64,000 nt of DNA from Acidobacteriota bacterium (GCA_018268715.1 JAFDVZ010000008.1:600674-664673), one strand, 5' to 3'. Positions 38,781 to 48,242 are shown, counted from the stretch's first letter. Program-made: numbers and translations. Notes: a model not told the origin generated them from the letters alone.

Positions 38781-39776
38781 ATGCGAATCCCACTGTTGTG
38801 CGCGGCCTTGGCGGCCGCGGCCGGCGTCGTTTCCGCGCAGAACGCCACGTCTACCCGGCCCCCGATCATCGACATCCACGTGCACGCCATGATGGGCATT
38901 CCGGGCGCCCAGCCGGCATGCGCCAATGCGCCCGCATTTCTGGCGTCGGATCCTGCGAAGAAAGAGGACCGCTTCGGCTGGCGGACAGTGGGATGCGCAA
39001 ATCCGCTGCTGCCCGCCAGGACGCCGGCCTCGTATGAAAATGAAGTCCTCGCGGAGATGGAGCGCCTCAACGTCACCGCGGTGGTGATGGGCGACGAGAA
39101 GACAGTGAACCGATGGAAGACCGACGCGCCCGAACGGGTCATCCGTGGCACAAGCTTCCGCGCCGACGCGCTGAGCGGCGACAACAAGGTCGCCGAGCTC
39201 AAACGTCTGCGGGAAGCGTTCACCAAAGGGGGATTCGCGGTGATGGGCGAAGTCGGGCCACAATACGCCGGCATGTCGCCAAGCGACCCGGCGCTCGACG
39301 AGTACTTCGCGCTGGCGGAAGAGTTGGACATCCCGGTCGGAATTCACATGGGAACCGGCGGATCCGGCCGCGCGAACATCACGACTCCGAAGTTCCGGGG
39401 CTCGATGGGGAATCCGCTCCTGCTGGAGGACCTGCTGGCGAAGCATCCGAAATTGCGCCTGTGGATCATGCACGCCGGCTATCCCATGATGGACAACCTG
39501 CTGACGCTGTTACAGGCCAACTCGCACGTGTACGTGGATGTGGCGGGCCTGATCTGGAGCTACCCGATCAAGGAAGTCAACCGGTATATCCAACGGATGG
39601 TGGAAGCAGGCTTCGAGGACCGCGTCATGTTCGGAACCGATCAGATGATGTGGCCGAACCTGATGGCGCAATCTATCAACATCATTGAGACGGCGGACTA
39701 CCTGACGCCCGAACAGAAGCGCGACATCCTCTACAACAACGCAGCGCGATTCCTGCGACTGGATCCGAAGAAGTAG
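38781..39776 (+). CDS. Exported amidohydrolase-family protein
   Basis: A 331-residue protein with AGGAG upstream and a clean signal peptide (MRIPLLCAALAAAAGVVSAQ). The metal motif DIHVHAMMG, H in GIHMGTGG, H in WIMHAGYPMMD and Asp in RVMFGTDQMMWP define an amidohydrolase-2 barrel. The sequence after the first motif contains several cysteines (ACANAP, VGCANP) that could form a disulfide outside the cell. The substrate is unknown. It ends 4 bp from the end of the convergent GH27 gene. Confidence 0.85.
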   Translation: MRIPLLCAALAAAAGVVSAQNATSTRPPIIDIHVHAMMGIPGAQPACANAPAFLASDPAKKEDRFGWRTVGCANPLLPARTPASYENEVLAEMERLNVTAVVMGDEKTVNRWKTDAPERVIRGTSFRADALSGDNKVAELKRLREAFTKGGFAVMGEVGPQYAGMSPSDPALDEYFALAEELDIPVGIHMGTGGSGRANITTPKFRGSMGNPLLLEDLLAKHPKLRLWIMHAGYPMMDNLLTLLQANSHVYVDVAGLIWSYPIKEVNRYIQRMVEAGFEDRVMFGTDQMMWPNLMAQSINIIETADYLTPEQKRDILYNNAARFLRLDPKK

Positions 39777-39780
39777 CGGG

Positions 39781-41112
39781 CTACTTCGACGGACTGACTT
39801 TCACCAGCGCCGATGCGTGCGGAGCCAGGTGGAACGTCCGCACGCCGTCGGCGAGGCCCACGTCCTTGCGGTCCCACAGATCGCGAACACGACACGCCGG
39901 CGGGAGATGCAACGACCGCCAATCCACACGAACGTCAATGGTTCGCGAATCGCCCACATTGAATACCGCGACATACTTCGCACCCTGGCCTGCATCGGCG
40001 GCCCAGATGACGCTGGGGCCGGATTCGGCTACGGGCCGTCCGCGCAGGCCCTGTTGATCGACGGCGAGAACCTCCTCATTCGTTAGCAGGGAGAGGGTCC
40101 ATTCGTCGTTGCTCGGCAAGTCGCCGCCGAACATCAGCGGGGACTGCGCGATCGACCACAGCGTCATCAACGTGCGCTGTTCATCGCGGGTGAATCGGCT
40201 CATGCGATCGTCGCCGCGCTCGGCCCGGATTCCGATGCGTCCTAGGGGGAGCATATCGGCGTCGGGCCAACCCCCGGGACGTCCCGCCGCCGCCCAGACC
40301 GACAGTAGGATGAAGTTCAGGCGCAACGCCTTCCAGTCGTCCCAGAAATCGTCGGAGATCCGCCACATGTTGGCGTTCTCGCGAAAGAAGGCCAGGTCCT
40401 CCACCATGGCGGGCCCGGGAGACAGGCTCAGGACGATGGGACGGCCGCTCTTCACAATGGCGCGATGGAGGGCGGCGATCTCTTCGCGATGCGCGGGCCG
40501 GGCGATGTCGTCGGCCTTGATGTAGTCGACGCCCCAACTGGCATAGAGATCGATGATGGAGTCGTAATAAGCTTGGGCGCCGGCCCGGCTCATGTCAACG
40601 CCGTACATGTCGGTATTCCATGGGCACAGCGAGTGTGTGTCGGCGATGTCGCCGGCGCGGATCTTCGCGTTCTTCACCGGGAGGTTCGCGGCCGCGGCGC
40701 GACGCGGAATCCCCCTCATGATGTGGATTCCAAAGCCGAGTCCCAAACCGTGGACGTAGTCGGCGAGCGGCTTGAACCCGGCGCCGTTGGCCGAAGACGG
40801 AAAGCGGTTCGGAGCGGGGATCAACCGCCCGAAAGCGTCCATCGCGAGGTCCGCGTCATCGCGGTAGCCATGCGAGCGGGGCTTCTGTTCCGACCATTGG
40901 ATATCCACCACGACGTAGCGCCAGCCATGCCGCTTCAGGTGCTTGGCCATGTAATCGGCGTTGGCTTTCACTTCCGCTTCCGTCACCGTGGTTCCATAGC
41001 AATCCCAGCTGTTCCAGCCCATGGGAGGCGTCAGAGCCACTCCCGGACTGGCCGATTGGACGGTCAATGAAGCGGTCACAAGAAGGCAGAAACAGGCGAC
41101 GGGACGCGGCAT
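39781..41112 (-). CDS. Exported GH27 alpha-galactosidase-like enzyme
   Basis: A 443-residue enzyme with a signal peptide (about 1-20), then the GH27 opening TPPMGWNSWDCYG. The nucleophile is D201 in DYIKADD, and the acid/base Asp lies in WRISDDFWDDW (about 251-255). The C-terminal 90 residues form the antiparallel beta domain. The length and order match bacterial alpha-galactosidases and alpha-N-acetylgalactosaminidases. The family identification is certain; the exact sugar is not. Confidence 0.92.
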   Translation of the reverse strand: MPRPVACFCLLVTASLTVQSASPGVALTPPMGWNSWDCYGTTVTEAEVKANADYMAKHLKRHGWRYVVVDIQWSEQKPRSHGYRDDADLAMDAFGRLIPAPNRFPSSANGAGFKPLADYVHGLGLGFGIHIMRGIPRRAAAANLPVKNAKIRAGDIADTHSLCPWNTDMYGVDMSRAGAQAYYDSIIDLYASWGVDYIKADDIARPAHREEIAALHRAIVKSGRPIVLSLSPGPAMVEDLAFFRENANMWRISDDFWDDWKALRLNFILLSVWAAAGRPGGWPDADMLPLGRIGIRAERGDDRMSRFTRDEQRTLMTLWSIAQSPLMFGGDLPSNDEWTLSLLTNEEVLAVDQQGLRGRPVAESGPSVIWAADAGQGAKYVAVFNVGDSRTIDVRVDWRSLHLPPACRVRDLWDRKDVGLADGVRTFHLAPHASALVKVSPSK

Positions 41113-41178
41113 CAGCCCATTCTCGCACCGGTCGCGCCTCGGGACTGGGCCAGTAATCGCTGTGCTAAGCTCGGGGCA

Positions 41179-42291
41179 GTGAGCGCGCGGATCTTATGTG
41201 TTGTGTCGAACGTTCTGGGAAATCGAAGTCTCAGCGACACAATGCTCGGCGTGCTGCGAGCGATGCCTGGACTCAGCGTGGAAGTGATTCCGCTAGGGTC
41301 TGAGGACTTCCGTCGCTACCCGGCTCCGAAACTGCTGCGAGTTAGCAACACGCTCGAATCCGCCGTCGTGGTTTCGCGCAAGTTCCGCCACACTCCGATT
41401 CCTCCGCACGACGCCGCGATCTTTGTCAGCCTGGATCTGGCCGCGCATGCGCTGCCCTACATGCCCGCGACGCCTTGCGCCGTCGTGACCGACGCCACGC
41501 CGGCCTCGATGCGACGGCTCCAGATGGCCAAGGCAACATCTTTGAAGCGCAGGGCGCTCCTGCAGGCAAGCGGCTACTGGCAGGAGCGCTGGCTCCGCAA
41601 GACGATCCATCGAATGGACCGGTTCCTGCTGTATTCGACATGGTGCCGCGACTCGCTGGTGAACGACTACGGGGTCCCGGCCGAGCGCTGCAAGGTGATC
41701 ATGACGCCGAAGGCGCCTCTCCCGTTGCGGCCGTCGACTCCGCCTGGATCGCCGTTTCGTTTGTTGTTTGTGGGAAACGACTTCCTGCGTAAAGGCGGCG
41801 ACCTGATGATGGACGCTTTCAGCCGGCGCCTTGCTGCCTGCTGTTCGCTGACGATTGTCTCGAACGACCCGTATCTGCGGGGGCTTTCGCTGCCCGCGGG
41901 GGTTCGGTGGATCTCAGGACTGACGACGGCCGAGGCCGTGGCGCCATTGTACGCCGGACATGACTTGCTGTTATACCCATCGCGCCTGGACATGTTCTCG
42001 CACGTGATCGCGGAAGCGGCCATGGCTGGCGTACCCTCATTCACCAGCGACGTAGGGGGTGTGCGCGACCTGGTTCAGCACCGCGTTACCGGCGAGGTCC
42101 TGCCGTTAAGTGCAGGCGCCGACGCCTGGGCGGCCGCTGTGCTGGACCTGGTCAACGATCCAGTCCGCCACGCCGCCTACGCCAGGGCCGCGCTCGCTTT
42201 CGCGCGTGACGCTCTTTCAATGGAGAAGTTCGAGTCGGTGATGCGCGAAACGGTAGGAGCCCTGTTGCCCCAGTTTCCAGTCGGCGCTTAG
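41179..42291 (+). CDS. Glycosyltransferase, GT4-like
   Basis: A 370-residue cytoplasmic glycosyltransferase with a GTG start. The GT-B fold is shown by FRLLFVGNDFLRKGGDLMMDAF (about 193-215) and the nucleotide-sugar E-x7-E segment around HVIAEAAMAGVPSFTSDVGG. The N-terminal half is divergent. It probably adds a sugar to a lipid or surface glycan. It is the last intact gene before the tRNA-Pro fragment, so it lies on the chromosomal side of the inferred island boundary. Confidence 0.85.
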   Translation: MSARILCVVSNVLGNRSLSDTMLGVLRAMPGLSVEVIPLGSEDFRRYPAPKLLRVSNTLESAVVVSRKFRHTPIPPHDAAIFVSLDLAAHALPYMPATPCAVVTDATPASMRRLQMAKATSLKRRALLQASGYWQERWLRKTIHRMDRFLLYSTWCRDSLVNDYGVPAERCKVIMTPKAPLPLRPSTPPGSPFRLLFVGNDFLRKGGDLMMDAFSRRLAACCSLTIVSNDPYLRGLSLPAGVRWISGLTTAEAVAPLYAGHDLLLYPSRLDMFSHVIAEAAMAGVPSFTSDVGGVRDLVQHRVTGEVLPLSAGADAWAAAVLDLVNDPVRHAAYARAALAFARDALSMEKFESVMRETVGALLPQFPVGA

Positions 42292-42361
42292 GCTAGGGAC
42301 AGACAGGATCGCGGCTTACTTTTTATCGGAATTTCGCGATCTGAATTATCGCGGGAATAAA

Positions 42362-42411
42362 TGGTCGGGGCGAGTGGATTCGAACCACCGACCTCCTGGT
42401 CCCGAACCAGG
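42362..42411 (-). other. 3' half of tRNA-Pro(CGG): probable attachment site of an integrated element
   Basis: On the minus strand these 50 bases are the end of a proline tRNA. They hold the anticodon stem-loop (CCAGG arms, loop TTCGGGA, anticodon CGG), the variable loop, the T arm with TTCGAAT, the acceptor strand CGCCCCG, the base A and CCA. Homology stops exactly at the 5' side of the anticodon stem; no D arm or 5' acceptor strand follows. This is the duplicate left by an integrase that recombines in the anticodon region. With the 3' end facing left, the element lies to the right. Confidence 0.8.
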
Positions 42412-42755
42412 ATGACGAGGAAAATCAATAACTTAGCTGTGGGCGTAGGCATTGAGATGGATTTCGACAGGCTGTTACGGCTCAATAACTTGAATCTGAT
42501 CACGCCCTCCATCGTCGATACAGGTAACAGCGCGTCTATGCGTGGGGTGGGCATAGTATTGGGCATAGCTCCTGATGCGCGGGGTGACATCCTATCGGAA
42601 ATGTCCGTCTCGACAATCGCGCACCGCGGATTCATACCAGGACCAGAGCGGCCCGGGCGAGAAGGTAGCTTTTTGGAATGGAAGGCGAGTCTTTGCAAGG
42701 TTCGAGTATTGCGACTATTGCGCGAGTTTCGAGAATCTGATATCCTGCGGACGTC
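42412..42755. other. Element end without a clear gene
   Basis: These 344 bp between the tRNA-Pro fragment and the antitoxin gene show no convincing gene. An open frame running through the tRNA sequence (giving GASGFEPPTSW) is a known artefact of such junctions. A promoter for the toxin-antitoxin pair should lie near the right end (TTGCGACTATTGCGCG region), but I cannot fix it. Confidence 0.5.
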
Positions 42756-43220
42756 ATGAGCGTGGCAACCCGAGAACCGATCACCTTACCAGCAACTGAG
42801 CGGGAGCAGGTTCGCGAATTTGAACGGATGCTCGACCTTGGCGCTCCAGCACTGGTCAGCGCCTCAGGAGAACGGCTGGTCGTCCCGCCAACCGTGTATG
42901 ACGTTCTCAGAAAAATCGTAGAACTCATGGCTGAGGGAAAGTCAGTGACCTTGGTGCCTGACAATCAAGTTGTCACCACACAGCGAGCTGCCGATTTGCT
43001 CGGCATGTCCCGGCCGTTCTTCATCAAGCTGCTCGAGACAGGCGCCATGGCGCACCACCGTGTTGGAAATCAGCGTCGTGTGTATCTACGCGACGTCCTT
43101 GAATTCGCTCGCAGACGCGATGAAGAACGTGAGGCTGCTCTCGACCGTCTCTCCCGTCAAGCTTTTGAAGCTGGGTTGTACGACCGCAACGTGATGCCGG
43201 AGGGTGGCGGCGATGAGTGA
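42756..43220 (+). CDS. Excisionase/HTH-type antitoxin
   Basis: A 154-residue protein. The middle carries an excisionase-like DNA-binding helix-turn-helix (VVTTQRAADLLGMSRPFFIKLLETG, about 70-94, then HHRVGNQRRVYLRDVLEFA). The C-terminal 40 residues are charged and probably wrap the toxin. It sits 9 bp before a PIN-domain gene on the same strand. This pairing is a known type II toxin-antitoxin layout in which the antitoxin represses the operon. Confidence 0.82.
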   Translation: MSVATREPITLPATEREQVREFERMLDLGAPALVSASGERLVVPPTVYDVLRKIVELMAEGKSVTLVPDNQVVTTQRAADLLGMSRPFFIKLLETGAMAHHRVGNQRRVYLRDVLEFARRRDEEREAALDRLSRQAFEAGLYDRNVMPEGGGDE

Positions 43221-43229
43221 GAGAGTCGG

Positions 43230-43805
43230 GTGAGAGCAGACTTCAAAGTTGTCCTGGATGCCTGCATTCTAATTCCAATGCCTTTGGCCGACACCTTGCT
43301 GCGGCTTGCCAGTGGCCGACGCCTGTACCTGCCAAAGTGGACGGATCAAATCATGACCGAAGTGAATCGCAACCTCGTGGAGAACTTCGGCCTGACCGAT
43401 GAACAAGTCGCCTACAGAGAGAGTGAGATCCGGCGCCACTTCCCAGAAGCGTGGGTGGAAGGCTACGAGGATCTCGTGTCCGCTATGACAAACCACCCTA
43501 AGGATCGGCATATCTTGGCTGCGGCCGTCCGGTGCAATGCGGAAGTCATCGTCACCCAAAACGTGAAGGATTTCCCAAGAACATCGCTGGAGCCGTACTC
43601 GATAACCGTCATGGGGCCGAGCACTTTCCTGCGCAACCTGTATGATCTCGATCCCGGGGTCATTGCGAGCACGCTCCTGCGCCAGGCCGCATCGATCAAC
43701 AAGCCTGTCGAATACGTGCTCGAGAGGTTAAGCGTAAACGCCCCCGCCTTCGTGAGCTTCTTTAAGGCGACAGGTGCAGGAAGAGAGGCAGGATTGGGAG
43801 AATGA
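43230..43805 (+). CDS. PIN-domain toxin (putative RNase)
   Basis: A 191-residue protein with a GTG start, 9 bp after the antitoxin stop. The PIN fold is seen in FKVVLDACILIP (D10), the central Glu in QIMTEVNRNL, and KDRHILAAAVRCNAEVIVTQN with the third Asp. These acidic residues bind Mg2+ and cut RNA. An extra C-terminal helical part (about 140-191) follows the core. Toxin function is inferred from the pairing. Such modules often stabilise genomic islands, which fits the tRNA-Pro junction just upstream. Confidence 0.82.
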   Translation: MRADFKVVLDACILIPMPLADTLLRLASGRRLYLPKWTDQIMTEVNRNLVENFGLTDEQVAYRESEIRRHFPEAWVEGYEDLVSAMTNHPKDRHILAAAVRCNAEVIVTQNVKDFPRTSLEPYSITVMGPSTFLRNLYDLDPGVIASTLLRQAASINKPVEYVLERLSVNAPAFVSFFKATGAGREAGLGE

Positions 43806-44622
<817 letters not shown>

Positions 44623-44637
44623 ATTTCTAATTGGACT

Positions 44638-44671
44638 TGCCCCCAAAACTGAGACAAACGGTTAAGACTCA
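44638..44671. repeat. Left inverted repeat of the IS3-family element
   Basis: It begins TGCCCCCAAAACTGAGAC and matches the reverse complement of 50302-50335 at 28 of 34 positions. Confidence 0.8.
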
Positions 44672-44814
44672 AATTTCATCGAATGGAGAAAATTTGAGTC
44701 ATGGGATTGTCTCGTAGGCAGTTCACCAAAGAGTTCAAACTGGCCGCCGTGCGGCGGCTGGAACAAGGGGTGTCGATCGCCGAGGCGGCGCGGGCGTTGG
44801 AGGTAAACCCCAAC

Positions 44815-44820
44815 GTCTTG
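44815..44820. repeat. Target-site duplication of the IS21 element, left copy
   Basis: GTCTTG here is repeated exactly at 48237-48242. Six bases lie in the 4-8 bp range known for IS21. Confidence 0.85.
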
Positions 44821-44862
44821 TGTCAGCGCCGGAATAAAATGACAGCATTTCCGCCGGTTTCG
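44821..44862. repeat. Left inverted repeat of the IS21 element
   Basis: It starts TGTCAGCGCCGGAATAAAAT and aligns with the reverse complement of 48195-48236 (TGTTAGCGCCGGTTTAAAAG), with later matches at AGCA and GCCGGTTT. Confidence 0.85.
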
Positions 44863-44985
44863 TAGTCGGGGAAAAGGCCCCAGTGGCGGGGACGCGGTAT
44901 GCACTTTACATAAGTTTCTAAATCGGCTGCCCCTAGAGCGAAGCGCGATGGCGGTCGCGCCGCCATGGCGTGCGACAACGGGCTC

Positions 44986-45513
44986 ATGGGAGAACGGGTC
45001 TGCCGCTATTGCCAGAATTCATTTCATCCCTCCAAGTTTCAGCCTGCTCAGACCACCTGCAGTGATCCAGCGTGCCAGCGGCAACGCCGTGGCGATTACC
45101 ATCGACGGAAAGTCGCAACCGATCCGGTGTATCGGCAGGGATGCCTGGACAGCGCTCAACAATGGCGCGCCGAGCATCCGGGCTACTGGACACAGTTGCT
45201 TGAACAGAATCCTGCACGGGCGGAACGGAACAGGCAACGCCAGCGACACCGGGACCAGCAACGCCGTCAACGCCGTCTTGCCAACAACAACTCAGCTTCG
45301 AATCTTGCCAACAACAGCCCAGATACCGCGCAAGCTATTGAATCTAAACCATCACCTGTTTCTTGCCAACAACAGCCCTCTGGTCAACCAGTCGCCTTTT
45401 GCCCCATAAAGGGAACCGAACCATGCTCACCGCCGACCAGATCAACGACTTGCATCACCTGTATTGGGTCGAGCACTGGGCCATTCGCAAGATCGAACAG
45501 CATCTGCACATGA
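44986..45513 (+). CDS. IS21-associated zinc-ribbon-like accessory protein
   Basis: A protein of about 175 residues from the ATG at 44986 (an ATG at 44965 is also possible). The start MGERVCRYCQNSFHPSK with C6 and C9, then C25 and C30, makes a CxxC...CxxxxC metal-ribbon pattern. A basic Arg/Gln-rich stretch and an Asn/Gln/Pro-rich tail follow. The 3' end overlaps the istA start by 91 bp in another frame. Comparable small proteins precede istA in some IS21 elements, where they may bind DNA. The function is unknown. Confidence 0.6.
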   Translation: MGERVCRYCQNSFHPSKFQPAQTTCSDPACQRQRRGDYHRRKVATDPVYRQGCLDSAQQWRAEHPGYWTQLLEQNPARAERNRQRQRHRDQQRRQRRLANNNSASNLANNSPDTAQAIESKPSPVSCQQQPSGQPVAFCPIKGTEPCSPPTRSTTCITCIGSSTGPFARSNSICT

Positions 45514-46994
45514 GCTGGCGAACGATCAAGAAGTATTTGAAAGCGCCGGCACAGTCGCCGGCGGCGCGGTCCCGCCTCAGCAAACTGGATCCCTTCAAAC
45601 CGACTATCGCCGAACTGCTGGACAAGGACGCCCGCGCCAGCGCTGCCGTCATCGAGCAGCGACTGCGGCCGCTTGGCTATGACGGCGGCCACTCCATCCT
45701 GCGCGAATACATCCATAAGGTGCGCCCGCAGGCGCAGCCGAAGCGGGCCTTCGTGCGCATGGAGCCCGAAGCCGGCGAACGCTTCGAGGTGGATTGGGGC
45801 CACTTTGGCAGTCTCAGCTACGAAGGCGATCAGCGTAAACTGTATGCCTTCGCCTTGGTTGACGGACACAGCCGAATGTCCTACCTGGAGTTCACCCACA
45901 GCCAATGTTTTGAGACCTTCGTGCGTTGTCACGTTCACGCCTTCACCGCTTTCAATGGTGTGAGTCGGGAAGTTTTCTATGACAACCTGGCTACGGCCGT
46001 CGCCGAACACGATGGCCGCCTGGTGCGCTTCCATCCGCGGTTCCTGGCATTCGCCCGTGAATACAACTTCGTCCCACGGGCCTGCAATCCGGCCAGCGGG
46101 TGGGAAAAGGGGAAGGTCGAGCGCGGCGGCATCGGATACGTGCGCCAAAATTTCTGGCCTTTGCGCGATTTCACCGATCTGCACGATGTGAACCGCCAGG
46201 CGCGAGAGTGGTTGACCCAGGTTGCCAACCAACGTCTCCATCATGAGACCCGACAACGACCCATCGATCGCTTCCGGGCCGATGCCCTACGCCCGCTGCC
46301 GGTGATCCCTTACGATTACCGGGACAGGGCAGAGGCCTTGGTCCACAAAGATCTCCGCTTGCAGTTCGATGGCAATCGCTACTGCGTCCCGCATCGTTTT
46401 GTCGGACGTCGGCTGACGGTGAAAGCCGATTCCAGTTCCGTTACCATCTACCATCGCTACGAGGAAATCGTCTCCTACGCGCGCAGTTGGCGGCGAGGCC
46501 AGACCTTTGGTGCCGAACGCTTCGAACGGGAACTGGCCGAAGAGCGGCCGGCGGCCCGCCGCTCACAGGCGCAGCAGCGCTTCCTCGATTTCATGGACGG
46601 CCTCTGCGCCTATGACGTGGCCGAGGGATATCTGCGTGGTGTGGCCGATAGCGACCGTGTGCTGTCGCGCCAACTGAACGAACTGTTGGAGCTGATCCGG
46701 CAGTATGGGCCGGATGCAGTGGCCGGTGCCCTCGCTAAAGCATATGCCGCTGGTGCGTTCGGCGCCGACTACATCGCCAACATCCTTTGCCAACAGCAAT
46801 CGCCCCGCCGGACGCAGCCGCCCCTTCGTCTGCGCGACCCGCGATTGAACGAACTGGCGACCGATCCATTGTCGCTGCTGGCCTACGATGCATTCATCCT
46901 TGAATCCGGAAAGGAATCCGATGACTCTGACCGAGAAACTGGATCAACTGAGCCTATCGACAATGAGCCGCCAACTGGAGACGACGATCTCTGA
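45423..46994 (+). CDS. istA: IS21-family transposase IstA
   Basis: A 523-residue transposase. The N-terminal HTH is NDLHHLYWVEHWAIRKIEQHLHMSWRTIKKYL (cited in part: residues 8-39). The DDE catalytic domain holds D124 (FEVDWGHF), D187 (VFYDNLATAV) and E233 (KGKVERGG). The C-terminal beta-barrel domain (LQFDGNRYCVPHRF) and an acidic tail complete it. The ATG at 45423 was chosen because it begins the family's MLTADQIN start. The last 74 bp overlap istB. All catalytic residues are present. Confidence 0.93.
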   Translation: MLTADQINDLHHLYWVEHWAIRKIEQHLHMSWRTIKKYLKAPAQSPAARSRLSKLDPFKPTIAELLDKDARASAAVIEQRLRPLGYDGGHSILREYIHKVRPQAQPKRAFVRMEPEAGERFEVDWGHFGSLSYEGDQRKLYAFALVDGHSRMSYLEFTHSQCFETFVRCHVHAFTAFNGVSREVFYDNLATAVAEHDGRLVRFHPRFLAFAREYNFVPRACNPASGWEKGKVERGGIGYVRQNFWPLRDFTDLHDVNRQAREWLTQVANQRLHHETRQRPIDRFRADALRPLPVIPYDYRDRAEALVHKDLRLQFDGNRYCVPHRFVGRRLTVKADSSSVTIYHRYEEIVSYARSWRRGQTFGAERFERELAEERPAARRSQAQQRFLDFMDGLCAYDVAEGYLRGVADSDRVLSRQLNELLELIRQYGPDAVAGALAKAYAAGAFGADYIANILCQQQSPRRTQPPLRLRDPRLNELATDPLSLLAYDAFILESGKESDDSDRETGSTEPIDNEPPTGDDDL

Positions 46995-47667
46995 AGCCGC
47001 CGCCAAAAACCTCAGCGTCGCCGCAACATTGGAATGGCTTGCGGACATGGAACTGGACGCCCGGAATCACCGCGCGATCGAACGCCGCTTCAAATGCTCA
47101 CGCTTGCAGGCGCAGCCCAGTATTGACGGCTTCCACTTTCAGCATCACAAGTCCCGGCTTCAAAACAAGAACCGCATCCTGCGTCTGCTCGACCTCGAGT
47201 TTCTACACAAGGGAACCAACCTTGTGTTCATCGGGAATCCTGGGGTCGGCAAAACATTCCTATCGAAAATTATCGGATGGCGCATCTGCCAGGCCAATCA
47301 GCGGATCTTGTTCACCACGGCCATGGATATGCTGAATCATCTGCTCGCCTCGCAAGTCGATCACTCGTTGGTCCGCAAGCTCAAGACTTACACCGAGCCC
47401 ACGGCGCTCGTTGTCGATGAGCTAGGGTACCTCGCCCTGGATCAGCAGACATCGAATCTGTTTTATCAGGTCATCTCCACGCGGCATAGCCAGAAACGGT
47501 CCACAATTATAACCACGAATACAGCCTTCTCTGACTGGGGCAACATCCTCTTTAACACGACCATCGCCACCGCTATTGCCGACCGGCTCGTTGAAAATTC
47601 CGAGATCTTCTTGCTGGGCGGCGACAGCCTCCGCAAATCGAAGAATCCGAACCCGCCGGCCGAGTAG
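46921..47667 (+). CDS. istB: IS21-family ATP-binding helper protein IstB
   Basis: A 248-residue AAA+ ATPase related to DnaC. Walker A is GNPGVGKT (105-112), Walker B LVVDELGYLALD, and the sensor region STIITTNTAFSDWGNIL with FNTTIATAIADRL are all intact. It starts inside the end of istA (74-bp overlap), the normal coupled layout. IstB loads and guides IstA during cut-and-paste transposition. It ends with NPPAE at 47667; nothing suggests decay. Confidence 0.93.
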   Translation: MTLTEKLDQLSLSTMSRQLETTISEAAAKNLSVAATLEWLADMELDARNHRAIERRFKCSRLQAQPSIDGFHFQHHKSRLQNKNRILRLLDLEFLHKGTNLVFIGNPGVGKTFLSKIIGWRICQANQRILFTTAMDMLNHLLASQVDHSLVRKLKTYTEPTALVVDELGYLALDQQTSNLFYQVISTRHSQKRSTIITTNTAFSDWGNILFNTTIATAIADRLVENSEIFLLGGDSLRKSKNPNPPAE

Positions 47668-47805
47668 CTGCGGTCGGCTCCGAGCAAGCGCCGCACTGTG
47701 CGATACCCGTTACGGAGAAGTCCGCCGGGCTAACCCCTCAACGGCGCTGCCACTGGGAGCGGGAGCTTTAGAGTTCCCGCTTTCGGAAACTCACATCCCT
47801 CATCG

Positions 47806-48093
47806 ATGTTCAACTTCAGCGCCAATCACCTGTTCCTGCTCTCGCGGACGGAATACCGTTCGTGTGCGGTGTTCTTGATGCAGGACCGCGATACTCAGCG
47901 CACCTATCGTCTTTACGACTTCACCAAAGCCCTGCTCATATCGCCTGATAAGGCCTACTGCATAGCGGGCAAAGTCAACAGCGCCGATAGGCTCTACCTG
48001 GTGATCGAATCGGTCCGGCCGGACACCAAACACGCTCGATGTTCCAATGCTCCTGCCCACGTTGACGGCGCAGGAGGGTCGTCTATCGAGTAA
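47806..48093 (+). CDS. Possible accessory protein at the right end of the IS21 element
   Basis: A 95-residue open frame, not recognised. It lies wholly inside the IS21 element, between istB and the right inverted repeat, and begins MFNFSANHLFLLSRTEYR. The first 70 residues have a balanced, protein-like composition, with Tyr and Phe spread evenly; the tail looks random. No strong ribosome site is visible. It may be a passenger gene or chance. The rest of 47668-48194 holds nothing clear. Confidence 0.3.
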   Translation: MFNFSANHLFLLSRTEYRSCAVFLMQDRDTQRTYRLYDFTKALLISPDKAYCIAGKVNSADRLYLVIESVRPDTKHARCSNAPAHVDGAGGSSIE

Positions 48094-48194
48094 CCCGACG
48101 TCGGCTAACTGAACACGCGCCGCGCGGCGCCTCAATCGCCGCACGAAATTGTAGTCGTGTGCCTCGGCGTCGTTCCCGGCGGTCATCACGACGT

Positions 48195-48236
48195 GAAAAC
48201 CGGCGAAATTGCTGCTCTTTTAAACCGGCGCTAACA
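48195..48236. repeat. Right inverted repeat of the IS21 element
   Basis: Reading inwards from 48236 on the complement gives TGTTAGCGCCGGTTTAAAAG, matching the left end with 16-17 of the first 20 positions. Confidence 0.85.
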
Positions 48237-48242
48237 GTCTTG
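48237..48242. repeat. Target-site duplication of the IS21 element, right copy
   Basis: GTCTTG, identical to 44815-44820. Removing one copy with the element restores orfA in frame. Confidence 0.85.

Larger units (their letters stand above)
44701..44865 (+). pseudogene. IS3-family orfA, 5' part cut by the IS21 insertion
   Basis: The ATG at 44701 begins MGLSRRQFTKEFKLAAV, the HTH of IS3 orfA (Transposase_8 family). The true reading frame ends at 44820, in VNPNVL, where the IS21 element enters. Beyond that the frame reads into the insertion and stops at 44863-44865. The remainder of orfA lies at 48243-48467; joining the two across one copy of GTCTTG restores VNPNVLHRWRREF without a frameshift. 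Confidence 0.85.
44821..48236 (+). mobile_element. IS21-family insertion sequence with accessory genes
   Basis: The element begins TGTCAGCGCCGG and ends with the complement of TGTTAGCGCCGG; similarity extends over about 42 bp at each end. It carries istA and istB plus an accessory gene upstream and a possible one downstream, which makes it 3416 bp instead of the usual 2-2.5 kb. It sits inside orfA of the IS3-family element in direct orientation with an exact GTCTTG duplication, so it is the younger insertion. All istA/istB motifs are intact, so it may be active. Confidence 0.9.

Noticed and set aside
42361..42759. Open frame beginning in GASGFEPPTSW across the tRNA-Pro fragment
   Set aside because: The first part is a translation of tRNA sequence, a frequent annotation artefact; no ribosome site and no protein-like content after it.
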